Shown here piece after piece: positions 55,165 to 64,000 of a stretch of DNA of 64,000 bases. Origin of the DNA: Bacteroidota bacterium (GTDB lineage Bacteria; Bacteroidota; Bacteroidia; Chitinophagales; Chitinophagaceae); the NCBI GenBank assembly GCA_018266775.1, contig JAFDZS010000013.1:124732-188731 (forward strand). The letters run 5' to 3'. Every line of letters starts with the position of its first letter. Positions within the stretch are counted from its first letter, which is position 1. The notes below the pieces were generated by a model. That model searched no databases and was not told the DNA's origin. It saw only the letters and a program-made list of their open reading frames with translations. The position numbers were made by a program, and so were the translations under genes.

Positions 55165-55812
55165 TTAGAAAAACAAAGAAAGCAGCCTGTCCTTCAGTGC
55201 TTTGGAAACCGCTTCAGTGGCGGAATGTACGTGCAGTTTGTCGTAGATTTTTTTGATGTGGAAGCGCACCGTATCAATGCTGATGCCAATTTCAGCAGCA
55301 ATCATTTTATAACTGTACCCGTTAACCAGGTATTGCAGTATGGCCGTTTCTTTGGTGGACAGATCGGCTTTTTCCTGCAGCTCAGTTTTTGCCTGCGGCA
55401 CCATTTGCAGTACTTTTCGGGCAACCGTTCCTGTCATAGGTGCGCCGCCGGTGAGTACGTTTTGTATGGCCGATGGAATTTCTTCTGCCGCATATCTTTT
55501 TAAAATATACCCGGATGCACCGGCACAGATGGCTGCAAAAATATTTTCATTGTCATCAAACACCGTAAGCATAATTACAGGTAGTTGGCTGTTGATCTTA
55601 CGGATGATCTTCACCGCCTCCACACCATTTACTTCCGGCATATCAATATCCATCAGCACTACATCAGGTGAAAAGGTGCGGAGGTCTTCTGCAACGGTGC
55701 TGGCATTGGGCATGGCTGCCACCACTTCCAGCCCCGGCATATCATGCAGCAACACCTGCATGCTGTTGCGCAGGGCTATGTTATCATCATATATCAAAAC
55801 TTTGGTTGCCAT
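55165..55812 (-). CDS. NarL/LuxR-family response regulator
   Basis: 215 residues. The N-terminal receiver domain has the acidic pair D9/D10 and phospho-acceptor D55 in VVLMDIDMPE; LTVF carries the switch Thr and K104 follows in YILKRYA. The C-terminal LuxR-type HTH (about 148-208) has LSTKETAILQYLVNGYSYKMIAAEIGISIDTVRFHIKKIYDKL. It lies 48 nt downstream of the histidine kinase and is preceded by the same operator that precedes two nearby exported-protein operons. It is the obvious candidate to bind that operator and to regulate itself. Confidence 0.93.
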   Translation of the reverse strand: MATKVLIYDDNIALRNSMQVLLHDMPGLEVVAAMPNASTVAEDLRTFSPDVVLMDIDMPEVNGVEAVKIIRKINSQLPVIMLTVFDDNENIFAAICAGASGYILKRYAAEEIPSAIQNVLTGGAPMTGTVARKVLQMVPQAKTELQEKADLSTKETAILQYLVNGYSYKMIAAEIGISIDTVRFHIKKIYDKLHVHSATEAVSKALKDRLLSLFF

Positions 55813-55822
55813 AAGCTGGTAT

Positions 55823-55868
55823 CAAAATTAATGGTGGTAGTGCTGTTACCAACTACATCATCATGTAG
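55823..55868 (-). promoter_or_regulatory. Operator-promoter of the response regulator gene
   Basis: Palindrome CTACATGATGATGTAG (55853-55868), -33 TTG (55850-55852), 19-nt spacer, and a perfect -7 box TAATTTTG (55823-55830). The palindrome overlaps the last codons and stop (55861-55863) of the histidine kinase gene. Confidence 0.85.
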
Positions 55869-58086
55869 CGGGAATGTTGATGGTAACAGTGGTTCCTTTA
55901 TTCTTTTCTGATTGAATACCCGCTGTTCCCCCCAATGCCTGCGCCCTTGCCTGCATATTTTTTAACCCGTTGGAAGAAGTGGAAGTTTTGGCTTCAAATC
56001 CTTTTCCATTATCTGCCACCTGCATCAAAATACTGTTGCCGGTTTGTTTCAGTGTAATGGTAACGAGTGTGGCATCGGCATATTTTGCGGCATTATTTAC
56101 CGCTTCCTTAAAAATCAAAAATAAATCACGGCGTTGTTCCATCGTCAACGTACCGGCAAGCAATGGTTCATCGATATTAAATTGTGTGCGGATGTTTTTG
56201 GGCTCCAGTGCATGGCTGGTATATTCCCGCATACGTACCACAATATTCTCCATTTTATCATTGTCGGGCTTTATTGCCCAAACAATATCACTCATGCCCT
56301 GCTGCATTTGTTCCGACTGTTCTGCAATCTGCGTTAACAACACAGATGACCGTTCAGCATCTTTAGTTATATTATTTTTTGACACTTCAGACAATATCCT
56401 GATGCTGGTTAATGTTGATCCAATTTCATCATGCAAATCCCTTGCGATATTATTGCGGACATCCAGCAACTGCTTTTGCTGTTCCAGCTTTTTCTTCAGC
56501 TGATAGCGGTTAAAAATAAATGCCCCAAATAACAGCAGCAACAAAGCGCCTGCAATGATGAAATTGCGGATCTGCTTCTGCACCTGCACTTCCTTTTCTT
56601 TCAGTTGCTGTTCCTGCTGTGATAACTGCAATTGCTGCTGATCATTTTTTGATACCAGTTTTTGTTTTTCCAGTTCCTGTGTTTGTTGCTTCAATGCAGC
56701 ATCCTGCAATTCTTTCTGTTGAGATAACACCAAAATTTCGTTCTGCTTTTTCTGCGCCTCCAGCATATTGCCCGCAATCACCGCTTTTTGTTTTTCAATT
56801 TCCAATTGCCGTAATTTTTCATTTACCTGCAGCGTGGATATTTCATGGTCTTTCTTTTCCGTTTCATACTTGGTGGCTATTTCAGCAATGGATGCTTGTG
56901 TATTGGCAGACACCAAACTATCTTTATACAAAATATATTGACGGTAAAAATTATATGCGGCGGTATAATTGCCTGTCTCTTTATTGTATTCAGCCAGTTG
57001 ATAATAAAAATCACGCAGGTTGATCTTATCGGGTTGCAGCTTTAATATGGCCAGCGATTTGTCATAATATGCATTGATGGTTGCGGTATCTTTTTTCAAC
57101 GTACGGCTTAATGTTCCGGCAGCCATATAACGCCTGGCCAGCATTGCCGAATCTTTTTTACTCTTCTCCATTATCGCAATGGCTTTCTCTTCATACTCCA
57201 GTGCCTGTGCCGGTTTTTTGTTGATGTTATACAATTGTGCTGCAGTTACATAAGAATGTACAATCCTTGCCTCCTGTTTGCTCTGCAATGCATATTTAAT
57301 GCATAGTTGTAAATATTTTTCTGCTTCTTCATTATCCACGCCAATATAATACTGGCTGAGATTACAGCAACCCAGTGAAAGCCTTGGTATATCGCCGGTT
57401 TTTTCCCGGTATGCCAACGATTTTTTCGCATACTCAATTGCCTTTTCTTTTTGGTTTAAGCCATAATATACTGTTGAAAGATTGCTTAATGCAATGGCCA
57501 GTTCGCCCACTTTACCGGGAAAATAGGTTTCATAAATGCGGATGGACTGTACCAGGTTTTCTGCCTGTTTACTTAATTCTCCTTTGCGGCCCCAGGTATA
57601 ACCCAAATCATTATAAGCAAGTGCGGAATATTTTGTGGGATATTTTGCCAAATAAAATTGCAGGCTTTTTTCAAACAAAGGAATGGCGGCATCAAAATGA
57701 TCGCCATACATTTTTACCTGTGCCATCTGCATCCATGCCACGGCTGCAACCAATGAGTCTTTCATTTGCAAACCCATTTTATTTACTGTGGAAGCGGTGG
57801 CTTCTGCTTTAACCAGGTCATCTTTATCTATGTAAATATCTGTTGCTTCTATCAATGCAAAAGCCTGGCCTTTTTTGTAGTTTTTCTGCCGGCTCATTTC
57901 TTCTGCTTTGGCACAATACCACAATGCAGAATCGTAATTACTGTTGGTGAAAAATTCCTCGGCAATATCTATGGCATGAAAAACAGCAAGGGAGTCTGCA
58001 TTAGTATGCTGAGCCATTGCACCGAAGGGGCGTAATAAACAACACAACAAAATAGCAATACCAGTTATGCGGTTATACATTTTCAT
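55861..58086 (-). CDS. TPR-containing sensor histidine kinase (HisKA_3 type)
   Basis: 741 residues from ATG 58086. The signal peptide is about 1-26. A periplasmic TPR-like helical region (30-400) is followed by a coiled coil rich in Gln and Lys (about 405-505), a membrane helix (509-526), and the HisKA_3 dimerisation domain with phospho-acceptor H552 in IARDLHDEIGST. The ATPase domain has EAVNNAAKYADA (N box), DNGKGF and NGLKNMQARA. This family pairs with NarL-type regulators, and one is directly downstream. A GTG nine bases upstream is an alternative start. Input signal unknown. Confidence 0.92.
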   Translation of the reverse strand: MKMYNRITGIAILLCCLLRPFGAMAQHTNADSLAVFHAIDIAEEFFTNSNYDSALWYCAKAEEMSRQKNYKKGQAFALIEATDIYIDKDDLVKAEATASTVNKMGLQMKDSLVAAVAWMQMAQVKMYGDHFDAAIPLFEKSLQFYLAKYPTKYSALAYNDLGYTWGRKGELSKQAENLVQSIRIYETYFPGKVGELAIALSNLSTVYYGLNQKEKAIEYAKKSLAYREKTGDIPRLSLGCCNLSQYYIGVDNEEAEKYLQLCIKYALQSKQEARIVHSYVTAAQLYNINKKPAQALEYEEKAIAIMEKSKKDSAMLARRYMAAGTLSRTLKKDTATINAYYDKSLAILKLQPDKINLRDFYYQLAEYNKETGNYTAAYNFYRQYILYKDSLVSANTQASIAEIATKYETEKKDHEISTLQVNEKLRQLEIEKQKAVIAGNMLEAQKKQNEILVLSQQKELQDAALKQQTQELEKQKLVSKNDQQQLQLSQQEQQLKEKEVQVQKQIRNFIIAGALLLLLFGAFIFNRYQLKKKLEQQKQLLDVRNNIARDLHDEIGSTLTSIRILSEVSKNNITKDAERSSVLLTQIAEQSEQMQQGMSDIVWAIKPDNDKMENIVVRMREYTSHALEPKNIRTQFNIDEPLLAGTLTMEQRRDLFLIFKEAVNNAAKYADATLVTITLKQTGNSILMQVADNGKGFEAKTSTSSNGLKNMQARAQALGGTAGIQSEKNKGTTVTINIPAT

Positions 58087-58139
58087 ACCAGACACTTGTG
58101 GTTTAATCCGGACAGAAATTTACAACATTTAGTGCTGAA

Positions 58140-58175
58140 ACAAAAACGGTAACGGGTTAATCACCCATTACCGTT
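58140..58175 (-). terminator. Terminator of the DUF3857 gene
   Basis: 12-bp stem (58145-58156 with 58164-58175, one G-T pair) around TTAATCA. On the minus strand it is followed by TTTTTGTTT. It separates the DUF3857 gene from the histidine kinase. Confidence 0.85.
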
Positions 58176-58219
58176 CCCTTGCATGCTGTTGCCAATATTA
58201 ACAGCGTTATGCAGATCGC

Positions 58220-61200
58220 TTATTTAAAGGCAATAAATTTTTGTTCGGCCTTTACAATTTTTTCAAAAAAAGCTTTGAATGCAGCATATTCACCGGCATC
58301 TATATTTTGCCTGTTGCCGCTAAATGTTCTTACCACCATCAGTTTATCCGGCGCCTTTAACGTGTACTTGATGCTGAACTTCATATCCCTGAAACTGAAA
58401 GATTCGCTTTGTGGCAATTCAGCAAATTTCTTTCCGGCTGGTGCAGTAATATTTACCGTGGTTTCATACGCATCAGTATCTTCATACGACCAGTATTCAA
58501 TGGGATAATTTCTTTTATCAGAAGAAAAATTATCCAGCGATGCCACCGCATCCGGGTAAGAAAGTTTGAAGGTTTTTAAACTGCCAATTTCATCAATACC
58601 ATCTTTCACTTTATAGTTGTATTCATACACTACAGAGTCGATCAGTTTATCAAGATCATAAAATTGTGCACGGGACAGTTTTACATTGGTTTTATAACCG
58701 CTTGCCACTGATTTTTCCAGCTCGATGATTTGTTTGTCATTATCCAGTGTGCTGTAGTAACCTCTTGTTGCTGAAGAAAGCCTTCCGTATTTAATTGTTT
58801 TTACTGCCACCTGCAGGTTGTCATCTTCTGTTTTAATATCAATAAATCTTTTCACCACATCCTTTGTCCTGTTTTCAGGTTTTAATAATTTAATTTCCGC
58901 GTTGCTGGTTACTGAGCGGTAAGGAATTTCCAAAATGATCGCACCAATCAAATTGTTTGGCATGCTGATAAAAGGCAAATGATTATCCGTTAGCTCAATA
59001 TAATAAGGTTTACCATCCAGCGTGGCTTTTGTAATGCAATGATTAAATTCTATACTGGGCAGCAAAATGTCTTTCTGTCCATTGTCTCTTGTATCCACCA
59101 ATACCATTTGAGATTTGATGCCCGCCATTTGTGACAAGGTTACAAAAAGGCTTGACAGGTCTTTACAATCGCCGAGCCTTGTTGTTAAAGTTACTGATGG
59201 CCTTTGCGGCACATAATTGCTTTGCCTGAAAGACACTGAACTGTAACTGATATTGGCTTCTATATAATTGTATATCTTTTTTGCTTTTTCAAATTCGCTT
59301 AGCTTGCTATCTGCCTCTGTAAATATTTTTTTATACACCTGCTGCACTTCATAATCATCTTCTGCTTTGTTATTGGTGATGTCGCTGTACCAGTTGGCAA
59401 TTTCATTCCAGCTTCCTACCGTAGTTAAATGCAGTACGCTGCCAATGTCGGCAGTTACCGGCATTAAAGGTTCATCTTTTAATGGTTCCTGCTTTAACAG
59501 GCTCCAGCTGTATTTTTTAAAATTTTCCACATCTGTTACCACCGGTTTATTATCTGTGCTGGTTACTAAGTAGTGCAGGTTTTCATCTTTGGGTACAAGA
59601 ATATTATAGTTGGTCCATGCGGAGTAAATGCGCCCGTTCAGGTAATACTTATCCCAAAAATCTTTTTGAAAACGGCCATACGCATAGGTTTGCAAACGGT
59701 ATTTATACACCACCACATCTCCCACTTCAAGGTTGGTAAATACAATTTGATTATCGTTGCGTTCCCCTTCAATTTTTGAGTTATTCTTTTTAACCACTTC
59801 GGCTTTATCAATCAACAGGTCTTGGTTGCTGTTATAGCCTATAGAAGATTCTTTGTAAGCATCCACCCCTTTTTCATTCACAATTTTTATGATGAGCGTG
59901 CAATATTCTTCTGTTGCACCACCGGGATACAGCACTGCATTTTTCTCATCCAGTATATAATAATATCCATAGTCAGTGCTTTTTGCTTCGGCAGCATTAT
60001 CAGCCGCAATAAGTTTATACGGATCTGTTTCCGTGAACAGTTTATACACTTCAGGTTTGCCTTCCAGTTTGCGCAGTTTATTAATGAGTGTGTACTGGTT
60101 GGGATCGTACTGCAGGGAATTATTGTACGCCACCATCGCTTCTGCAGTATTCTTTTTTTCGGTTTCTATATCCCCCAGTTGTTCCCAGTATCTTTCATTA
60201 TAGGGCGATAATGCCAGGCATTTTTTTACTGCGTTGCGGGCATTATCATAATCCTTCACACCGTAATAATATTTGGAGAGGTTATAAAAGCCGGATGGAT
60301 CGTAAGGAAAATTATCTGCCAGCTTCTGCCTGATGTCTAACGCTTTTTTGGTATTGCCCATATCAGACAATGCATCTGCATATTCAGTAGATACACTGTA
60401 ATCGTAATTCGATTTCAGAAAATCCTCGTAAACTTTCAAGGCTCCTTTCTGGTCTTTATACACTTCTTTTTTTATGGTGTACATCATAGTAAGCAGCTTG
60501 GGATTGGCGGGATATTTTTTAAACATCCTTTCCGCTTCTGTTACCAGTGAGTCAAACTTTTTCTCCTTAACCAATAATAAAATATCGTAAGCAGATGTGG
60601 TTTCATCTTCGCCATACAGCGCAACCCTTTTTTGCAGCACTTCGGCCACTTCTTCATACTTTTCTGCCTCAAATAATTCTTTGATCTTTAATTCCAGCAC
60701 CATTAAGCTTTCGGGGTCGGCTTTTTTGATTTCTTCCACTTCTTCCAGCATCAACGTACGGTTATTTTCTTTGATGAGCACTTCGAGCAATTTCGACCTC
60801 AGCAGCGAATTATCTTTTGCTTTGGCCAGTGCAGCGGTAATGGTTTCCCTTGCCTCTTTTATTTTTTTACTGCGTATATACGCATCGGTAAGCAGTAAAT
60901 AATTCACCAGGTTTTCCGGCTCTTTACTGATCTTGTTTGCAAAGAATGCTTCTGCAAAATGTGGCAGTACGGTATATTTTTGAGGAGCTGTTACTTTGGG
61001 ATATGGCGCATAAGTGGCGGAGCCTTTGATGTCGGGCAATGGCCTGTTTCGTTCATCTGTAAAACGGATATTGAAATTAGGATAGTCCAGCCGGGAAAAA
61101 CCCAGTTGCACCAATACCCTGTTGGTTCCTTTTTTTAAATTTACTTTTACCGTATAACCATCCATTTCCGTTACTCTTTCTTCTGATTCACCCAGCACCT

Positions 61201-61972
61201 GTTCATCATTAATCCACACTTTAATTGAACCGCTGAAACCCACATTACAGTAAACAGTTTGGTCTGATGCCGACGACACAAAACTTTGTGCATAAATAAC
61301 CGCTGTGCCGCGGTTGAACTGGTAAATTGCCGGCGTCCATCCGTCTTTAATTTCGGTGGCAGGTGTAAACCATTTTACATCGGCATTGGAAAGTGATTTA
61401 AATACTGCATCGCCTTCCGGTTTTTCCAATGGTCCGTAACTTTTAAAATAACCGCTTTTGGATAAATTTTCAAACGGCCCAACGTATTGCCAGTTCCTGA
61501 TGTTATTGATCTTATCGTAGTACGCACCGGACTTGTCTATTTCGTTGGAATAAATGGCGTTCATGCCCATTTGGTAATTGGCGCCGCCAACAATCGTTCC
61601 GGGTGCTTTATCATCGGTAAGCAGTTTATTCAGCAATGCAAGCTGGTACGGTTTCTTTTTACCATAAGTACCGGCTACAGCTTCATTAAACCATAAGGAA
61701 TAAATGTAAGGATAGGTGTTATCATATTTCCCATAGAAGGCATCACCAAAATCTGTAATGGTGTTGGTGGAAGAATTGTAATCACTCAAATATAAATTGG
61801 TGATGTATGCGTCCTGCGCATTTTTACCTTCGGCTATGGCAGCAGTTAAATATTCCTGTGCTTTTTTCCGGTCGTTTTTGTTGAGCGACTGCCAGGCAGC
61901 TTCGTAATTTGAAGTTTGGGCAACGATAAATGCGGGAAGGGCTAAATAAAGGGTAATCAGGAGAATTCTCAT
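58220..61972 (-). CDS. TPR / DUF3857 / transglutaminase-like exported protein
   Basis: 1250 residues from ATG 61972, which begins a signal peptide (MRILLITLYLALPAFIVAQ). TPR-like repeats and a beta-sandwich stretch occupy the first about 620 residues. A DUF3857 domain follows, then a transglutaminase-like core with Cys in RLGDCKDLSSLF, His in FNHCI and Asp in IELTDNH, then a C-terminal DUF2569/DUF3858-like beta domain. The triad is intact, so it may be a cysteine peptidase or crosslinking enzyme in the periplasm or at the outer membrane. The physiological role of this common Bacteroidota architecture is unknown. Confidence 0.85.
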   Translation of the reverse strand: MRILLITLYLALPAFIVAQTSNYEAAWQSLNKNDRKKAQEYLTAAIAEGKNAQDAYITNLYLSDYNSSTNTITDFGDAFYGKYDNTYPYIYSLWFNEAVAGTYGKKKPYQLALLNKLLTDDKAPGTIVGGANYQMGMNAIYSNEIDKSGAYYDKINNIRNWQYVGPFENLSKSGYFKSYGPLEKPEGDAVFKSLSNADVKWFTPATEIKDGWTPAIYQFNRGTAVIYAQSFVSSASDQTVYCNVGFSGSIKVWINDEQVLGESEERVTEMDGYTVKVNLKKGTNRVLVQLGFSRLDYPNFNIRFTDERNRPLPDIKGSATYAPYPKVTAPQKYTVLPHFAEAFFANKISKEPENLVNYLLLTDAYIRSKKIKEARETITAALAKAKDNSLLRSKLLEVLIKENNRTLMLEEVEEIKKADPESLMVLELKIKELFEAEKYEEVAEVLQKRVALYGEDETTSAYDILLLVKEKKFDSLVTEAERMFKKYPANPKLLTMMYTIKKEVYKDQKGALKVYEDFLKSNYDYSVSTEYADALSDMGNTKKALDIRQKLADNFPYDPSGFYNLSKYYYGVKDYDNARNAVKKCLALSPYNERYWEQLGDIETEKKNTAEAMVAYNNSLQYDPNQYTLINKLRKLEGKPEVYKLFTETDPYKLIAADNAAEAKSTDYGYYYILDEKNAVLYPGGATEEYCTLIIKIVNEKGVDAYKESSIGYNSNQDLLIDKAEVVKKNNSKIEGERNDNQIVFTNLEVGDVVVYKYRLQTYAYGRFQKDFWDKYYLNGRIYSAWTNYNILVPKDENLHYLVTSTDNKPVVTDVENFKKYSWSLLKQEPLKDEPLMPVTADIGSVLHLTTVGSWNEIANWYSDITNNKAEDDYEVQQVYKKIFTEADSKLSEFEKAKKIYNYIEANISYSSVSFRQSNYVPQRPSVTLTTRLGDCKDLSSLFVTLSQMAGIKSQMVLVDTRDNGQKDILLPSIEFNHCITKATLDGKPYYIELTDNHLPFISMPNNLIGAIILEIPYRSVTSNAEIKLLKPENRTKDVVKRFIDIKTEDDNLQVAVKTIKYGRLSSATRGYYSTLDNDKQIIELEKSVASGYKTNVKLSRAQFYDLDKLIDSVVYEYNYKVKDGIDEIGSLKTFKLSYPDAVASLDNFSSDKRNYPIEYWSYEDTDAYETTVNITAPAGKKFAELPQSESFSFRDMKFSIKYTLKAPDKLMVVRTFSGNRQNIDAGEYAAFKAFFEKIVKAEQKFIAFK

Positions 61973-62085
61973 TGAGTTGAATTTTTTGCAACACAAATTA
62001 GGGGTTTATGTTTGAAATAAACTAACGGAACCCGAAAATAATAGGATGGATGCGGCTTTCTGTCCATCATTCGTTAGGGTTTTTA

Positions 62086-62118
62086 AGTTTCAGGCACTGC
62101 CATAAATTTGTATCTTTG
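62086..62118 (+). promoter_or_regulatory. aspS promoter
   Basis: Perfect -7 box TATCTTTG (62111-62118), 37 nt before the aspS ATG. The -33 region (GTTT) is weak, about 20 nt upstream. Confidence 0.65.
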
Positions 62119-62155
62119 CAGCCAATTTTTAAAAATTCAGCATAACCAGAAAATA

Positions 62156-63982
62156 ATGTACAGAACTCACACCTGTGGCGAATTAAGACTTACTGACGTT
62201 AGTAAAACCGTAACCCTGGCCGGATGGGTACAAACCGAACGCCGCATCAGCAACGCTTTGGCATTTGTGGACCTGCGTGACCGCTATGGTATTACGCAAT
62301 TGAATTTTTCAGGCGATATCATTAACCAGCTCAACGAAACTCCGCTGGGCAGGGAATTTGTTTTGCAGGCTACCGGCACCGTGAATGAACGCAGCAGTAA
62401 AAACGCCAACATCCCCACAGGTGATATTGAAATTACGGTAACCGCTTTCACCATTTTGAATAAAAGTGCAGTACCGCCTTTTACCATCCAGGATGATACT
62501 GATGGCGGCGATGACCTGCGCATGAAATACCGTTTTCTGGACCTGCGCAGGAATGCAGTACGGAAAAACCTGCAACTGCGTTATGCCGTTAGCCGCAGCG
62601 CCAGGAACTACCTGCACGAAAATAATTTTCTGGATATTGAAACGCCATTTCTTATTAAAAGTACACCGGAAGGTGCCCGCGACTTTGTGGTGCCATCCCG
62701 CATGAACCCCGGACAATTTTATGCTTTACCACAAAGCCCGCAAACGTTTAAACAATTGCTGATGGTGAGCGGTTATGACCGTTACTATCAAATTGTAAAA
62801 TGTTTTCGTGATGAAGACCTGCGTGCCGACCGCCAGCCCGAGTTTACACAAATAGATTGTGAAATGTGTTTTGTGGAGCAGGAAGATATTTTAAATATGT
62901 TTGAAGGTTTGGTGAAACGTATTTTTAAAGATGTAAAAGGTATTGACTATACGGAAACTTTACCCCGCATGACATGGGAAGAGGCGATGTGGACTTACGG
63001 TAACGATAAGCCGGACATTCGCTTTGACATGAAACTGTGCAACCTGAAATTTCCTGCACACACTTTTCCGGGGCGGCCAGACATCTCTTCGCTCATTGCA
63101 GGTGAGTTTGCTGTGTTCAATGATGCCGAAACGGTGATTGCTGTTGCTGCGCCGGGTTGCTCAGAATATACACGCAAACAAACAGATGAATTGACAGAAT
63201 GGGTGAAACGGCCGCAAATAGGCATGAAGGGTTTGGTGTTTATTAAATGTAATGCAGACGGTACTTATAAAAGCAGTGTAGATAAATTTTATACTGAAGA
63301 CAAATTAAAAGCCATTGCCAATGCCGCCGGTGCAAAAGCCGGTGACCTTGTGCTGCTGTTAGCCGGTGCTGAAGAGCGTACCCGCAAAGCCACCAGCGAA
63401 CTGCGGCTTGAAATGGCCAGCAGACTGGGCTTTCGCAAACCGGATGAATTTAAATTGCTGTGGGTGCTCGACTTTCCGCTGTTTGAATATGATGAAGAAG
63501 GTAACCGCTGGGTGGCCAGGCATCATCCGTTCACCAGTCCCAAACCTTCTCAAATTGCAGACATGATCAACAACAATCCTGTTATTGAAAATGCTGCGGA
63601 ATATTTAAAACATCCTTATGCCAGCATTAAAGCCAATGCGTATGATATGGTGTTGAACGGAAATGAAATTGGCGGTGGTTCCATCCGTATTTTCCAGCGG
63701 GAGTTGCAGGAAAAAATGTTTGCAGCATTAGGAATGGATAAGGAAGAACAACAACATAAATTTGGTTTCCTTTTAGGTGCATTTGAATATGGTGCGCCGC
63801 CGCATGGTGGTATTGCCTTCGGCTTCGACCGTTTGTGTTCTATTATTGGTGGCAGCGAAAGCATCCGTGATTTTATTGCCTTCCCCAAAAACAACAGTGG
63901 AAGAGATGTGATGATAGATGCGCCCAGCGCTATTGATGATAAACAGTTTGATGAACTGCAGATTAAGCTGAATTTGAAATAA
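62156..63982 (+). CDS. aspS: Aspartate-tRNA ligase
   Basis: 608 residues from ATG 62156 ([11 protein letters not shown]). It has an N-terminal OB-fold anticodon-binding domain ([27 protein letters not shown]) and class II synthetase motif 1 ([28 protein letters not shown]). Motif 2 is [18 protein letters not shown], the bacterial GAD insertion lies around 290-420, and motif 3 is GIAFGFDRL. Length is normal for the bacterial type. The 16-residue extension from 62108 overlaps the promoter and is rejected. The last 18 bases of the window hold nothing identifiable. Confidence 0.97.
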   Translation: MYRTHTCGELRLTDVSKTVTLAGWVQTERRISNALAFVDLRDRYGITQLNFSGDIINQLNETPLGREFVLQATGTVNERSSKNANIPTGDIEITVTAFTILNKSAVPPFTIQDDTDGGDDLRMKYRFLDLRRNAVRKNLQLRYAVSRSARNYLHENNFLDIETPFLIKSTPEGARDFVVPSRMNPGQFYALPQSPQTFKQLLMVSGYDRYYQIVKCFRDEDLRADRQPEFTQIDCEMCFVEQEDILNMFEGLVKRIFKDVKGIDYTETLPRMTWEEAMWTYGNDKPDIRFDMKLCNLKFPAHTFPGRPDISSLIAGEFAVFNDAETVIAVAAPGCSEYTRKQTDELTEWVKRPQIGMKGLVFIKCNADGTYKSSVDKFYTEDKLKAIANAAGAKAGDLVLLLAGAEERTRKATSELRLEMASRLGFRKPDEFKLLWVLDFPLFEYDEEGNRWVARHHPFTSPKPSQIADMINNNPVIENAAEYLKHPYASIKANAYDMVLNGNEIGGGSIRIFQRELQEKMFAALGMDKEEQQHKFGFLLGAFEYGAPPHGGIAFGFDRLCSIIGGSESIRDFIAFPKNNSGRDVMIDAPSAIDDKQFDELQIKLNLK

Positions 63983-64000
63983 TATAGAATCGCTGATGAC

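Overview
The window looks like a chromosomal segment of a Bacteroidota bacterium, most likely of the Chitinophagaceae/Sphingobacteriia type (inference from gene content, no search run). The grounds are outer-membrane receptors with an N-terminal CarboxypepD_reg-like domain, a long SecA with a C-terminal zinc SEC-C motif, Bacteroidota-type promoters (-33 TTG/TTTG with -7 TAnnTTTG), lipoprotein and Sec signal peptides throughout, DUF4442, DUF3857 and DUF4384 proteins, and a RAYT-type transposase. No rRNA, tRNA, CRISPR array or prophage was seen.

Layout. 1-8000: 3' end of an aminotransferase, an exported SAM-hydrolase-like protein, a TonB-dependent receptor and secA. 8000-19700: a small lipoprotein; a four-gene, start/stop-overlapping membrane cassette ending in an MFS transporter (two of its genes are under 50 codons); a patatin-like hydrolase; a large outer-membrane beta-barrel protein; an AraC regulator; then housekeeping genes atpG, scpB and lysA and a small barrel protein. 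19800-28900: a lipoprotein alpha-2-macroglobulin (A2M) and pbpC (PBP1C), separated by a RAYT transposase and two 216-bp tandem repeat units full of short hairpins. 29000-35000: a membrane-anchored papain-like peptidase, a DUF1016 nuclease-like gene carrying in-frame palindromes, a thioredoxin-like protein, a DUF4442 protein, and an AT-rich island with a DUF6973-like lipoprotein and a small lipoprotein. 35200-41800: malic enzyme, an MlaE/MlaF-type lipid ABC transporter pair and sucD. 42000-48300: a second A2M, interrupted by two in-frame intergenic-type repeats. 48500-58100: a secretome locus under a two-component system. 58200-64000: a TPR/DUF3857/transglutaminase-like protein and aspS.

The most notable finding is in 48931-58086. 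A TPR-containing sensor histidine kinase and a NarL-type response regulator are followed on the same strand by six exported proteins: two tandem CARDB-like proteins, an OmpA-family protein, a coiled-coil protein, a ricin-lectin/papain-like protein and a small protein. An identical 19-nt sequence containing the palindrome CTACATCATCATGTAG occurs exactly three times. It lies before the response regulator, before the CARDB pair and before the OmpA operon, each time directly abutting the -33 TTG of a Bacteroidota promoter, with 19-20 nt to a TAnnTTTG-type -7 box. This reads as an autoregulated two-component module with its dedicated surface/secreted regulon, with the operator visible in the sequence. 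Its function is unknown.
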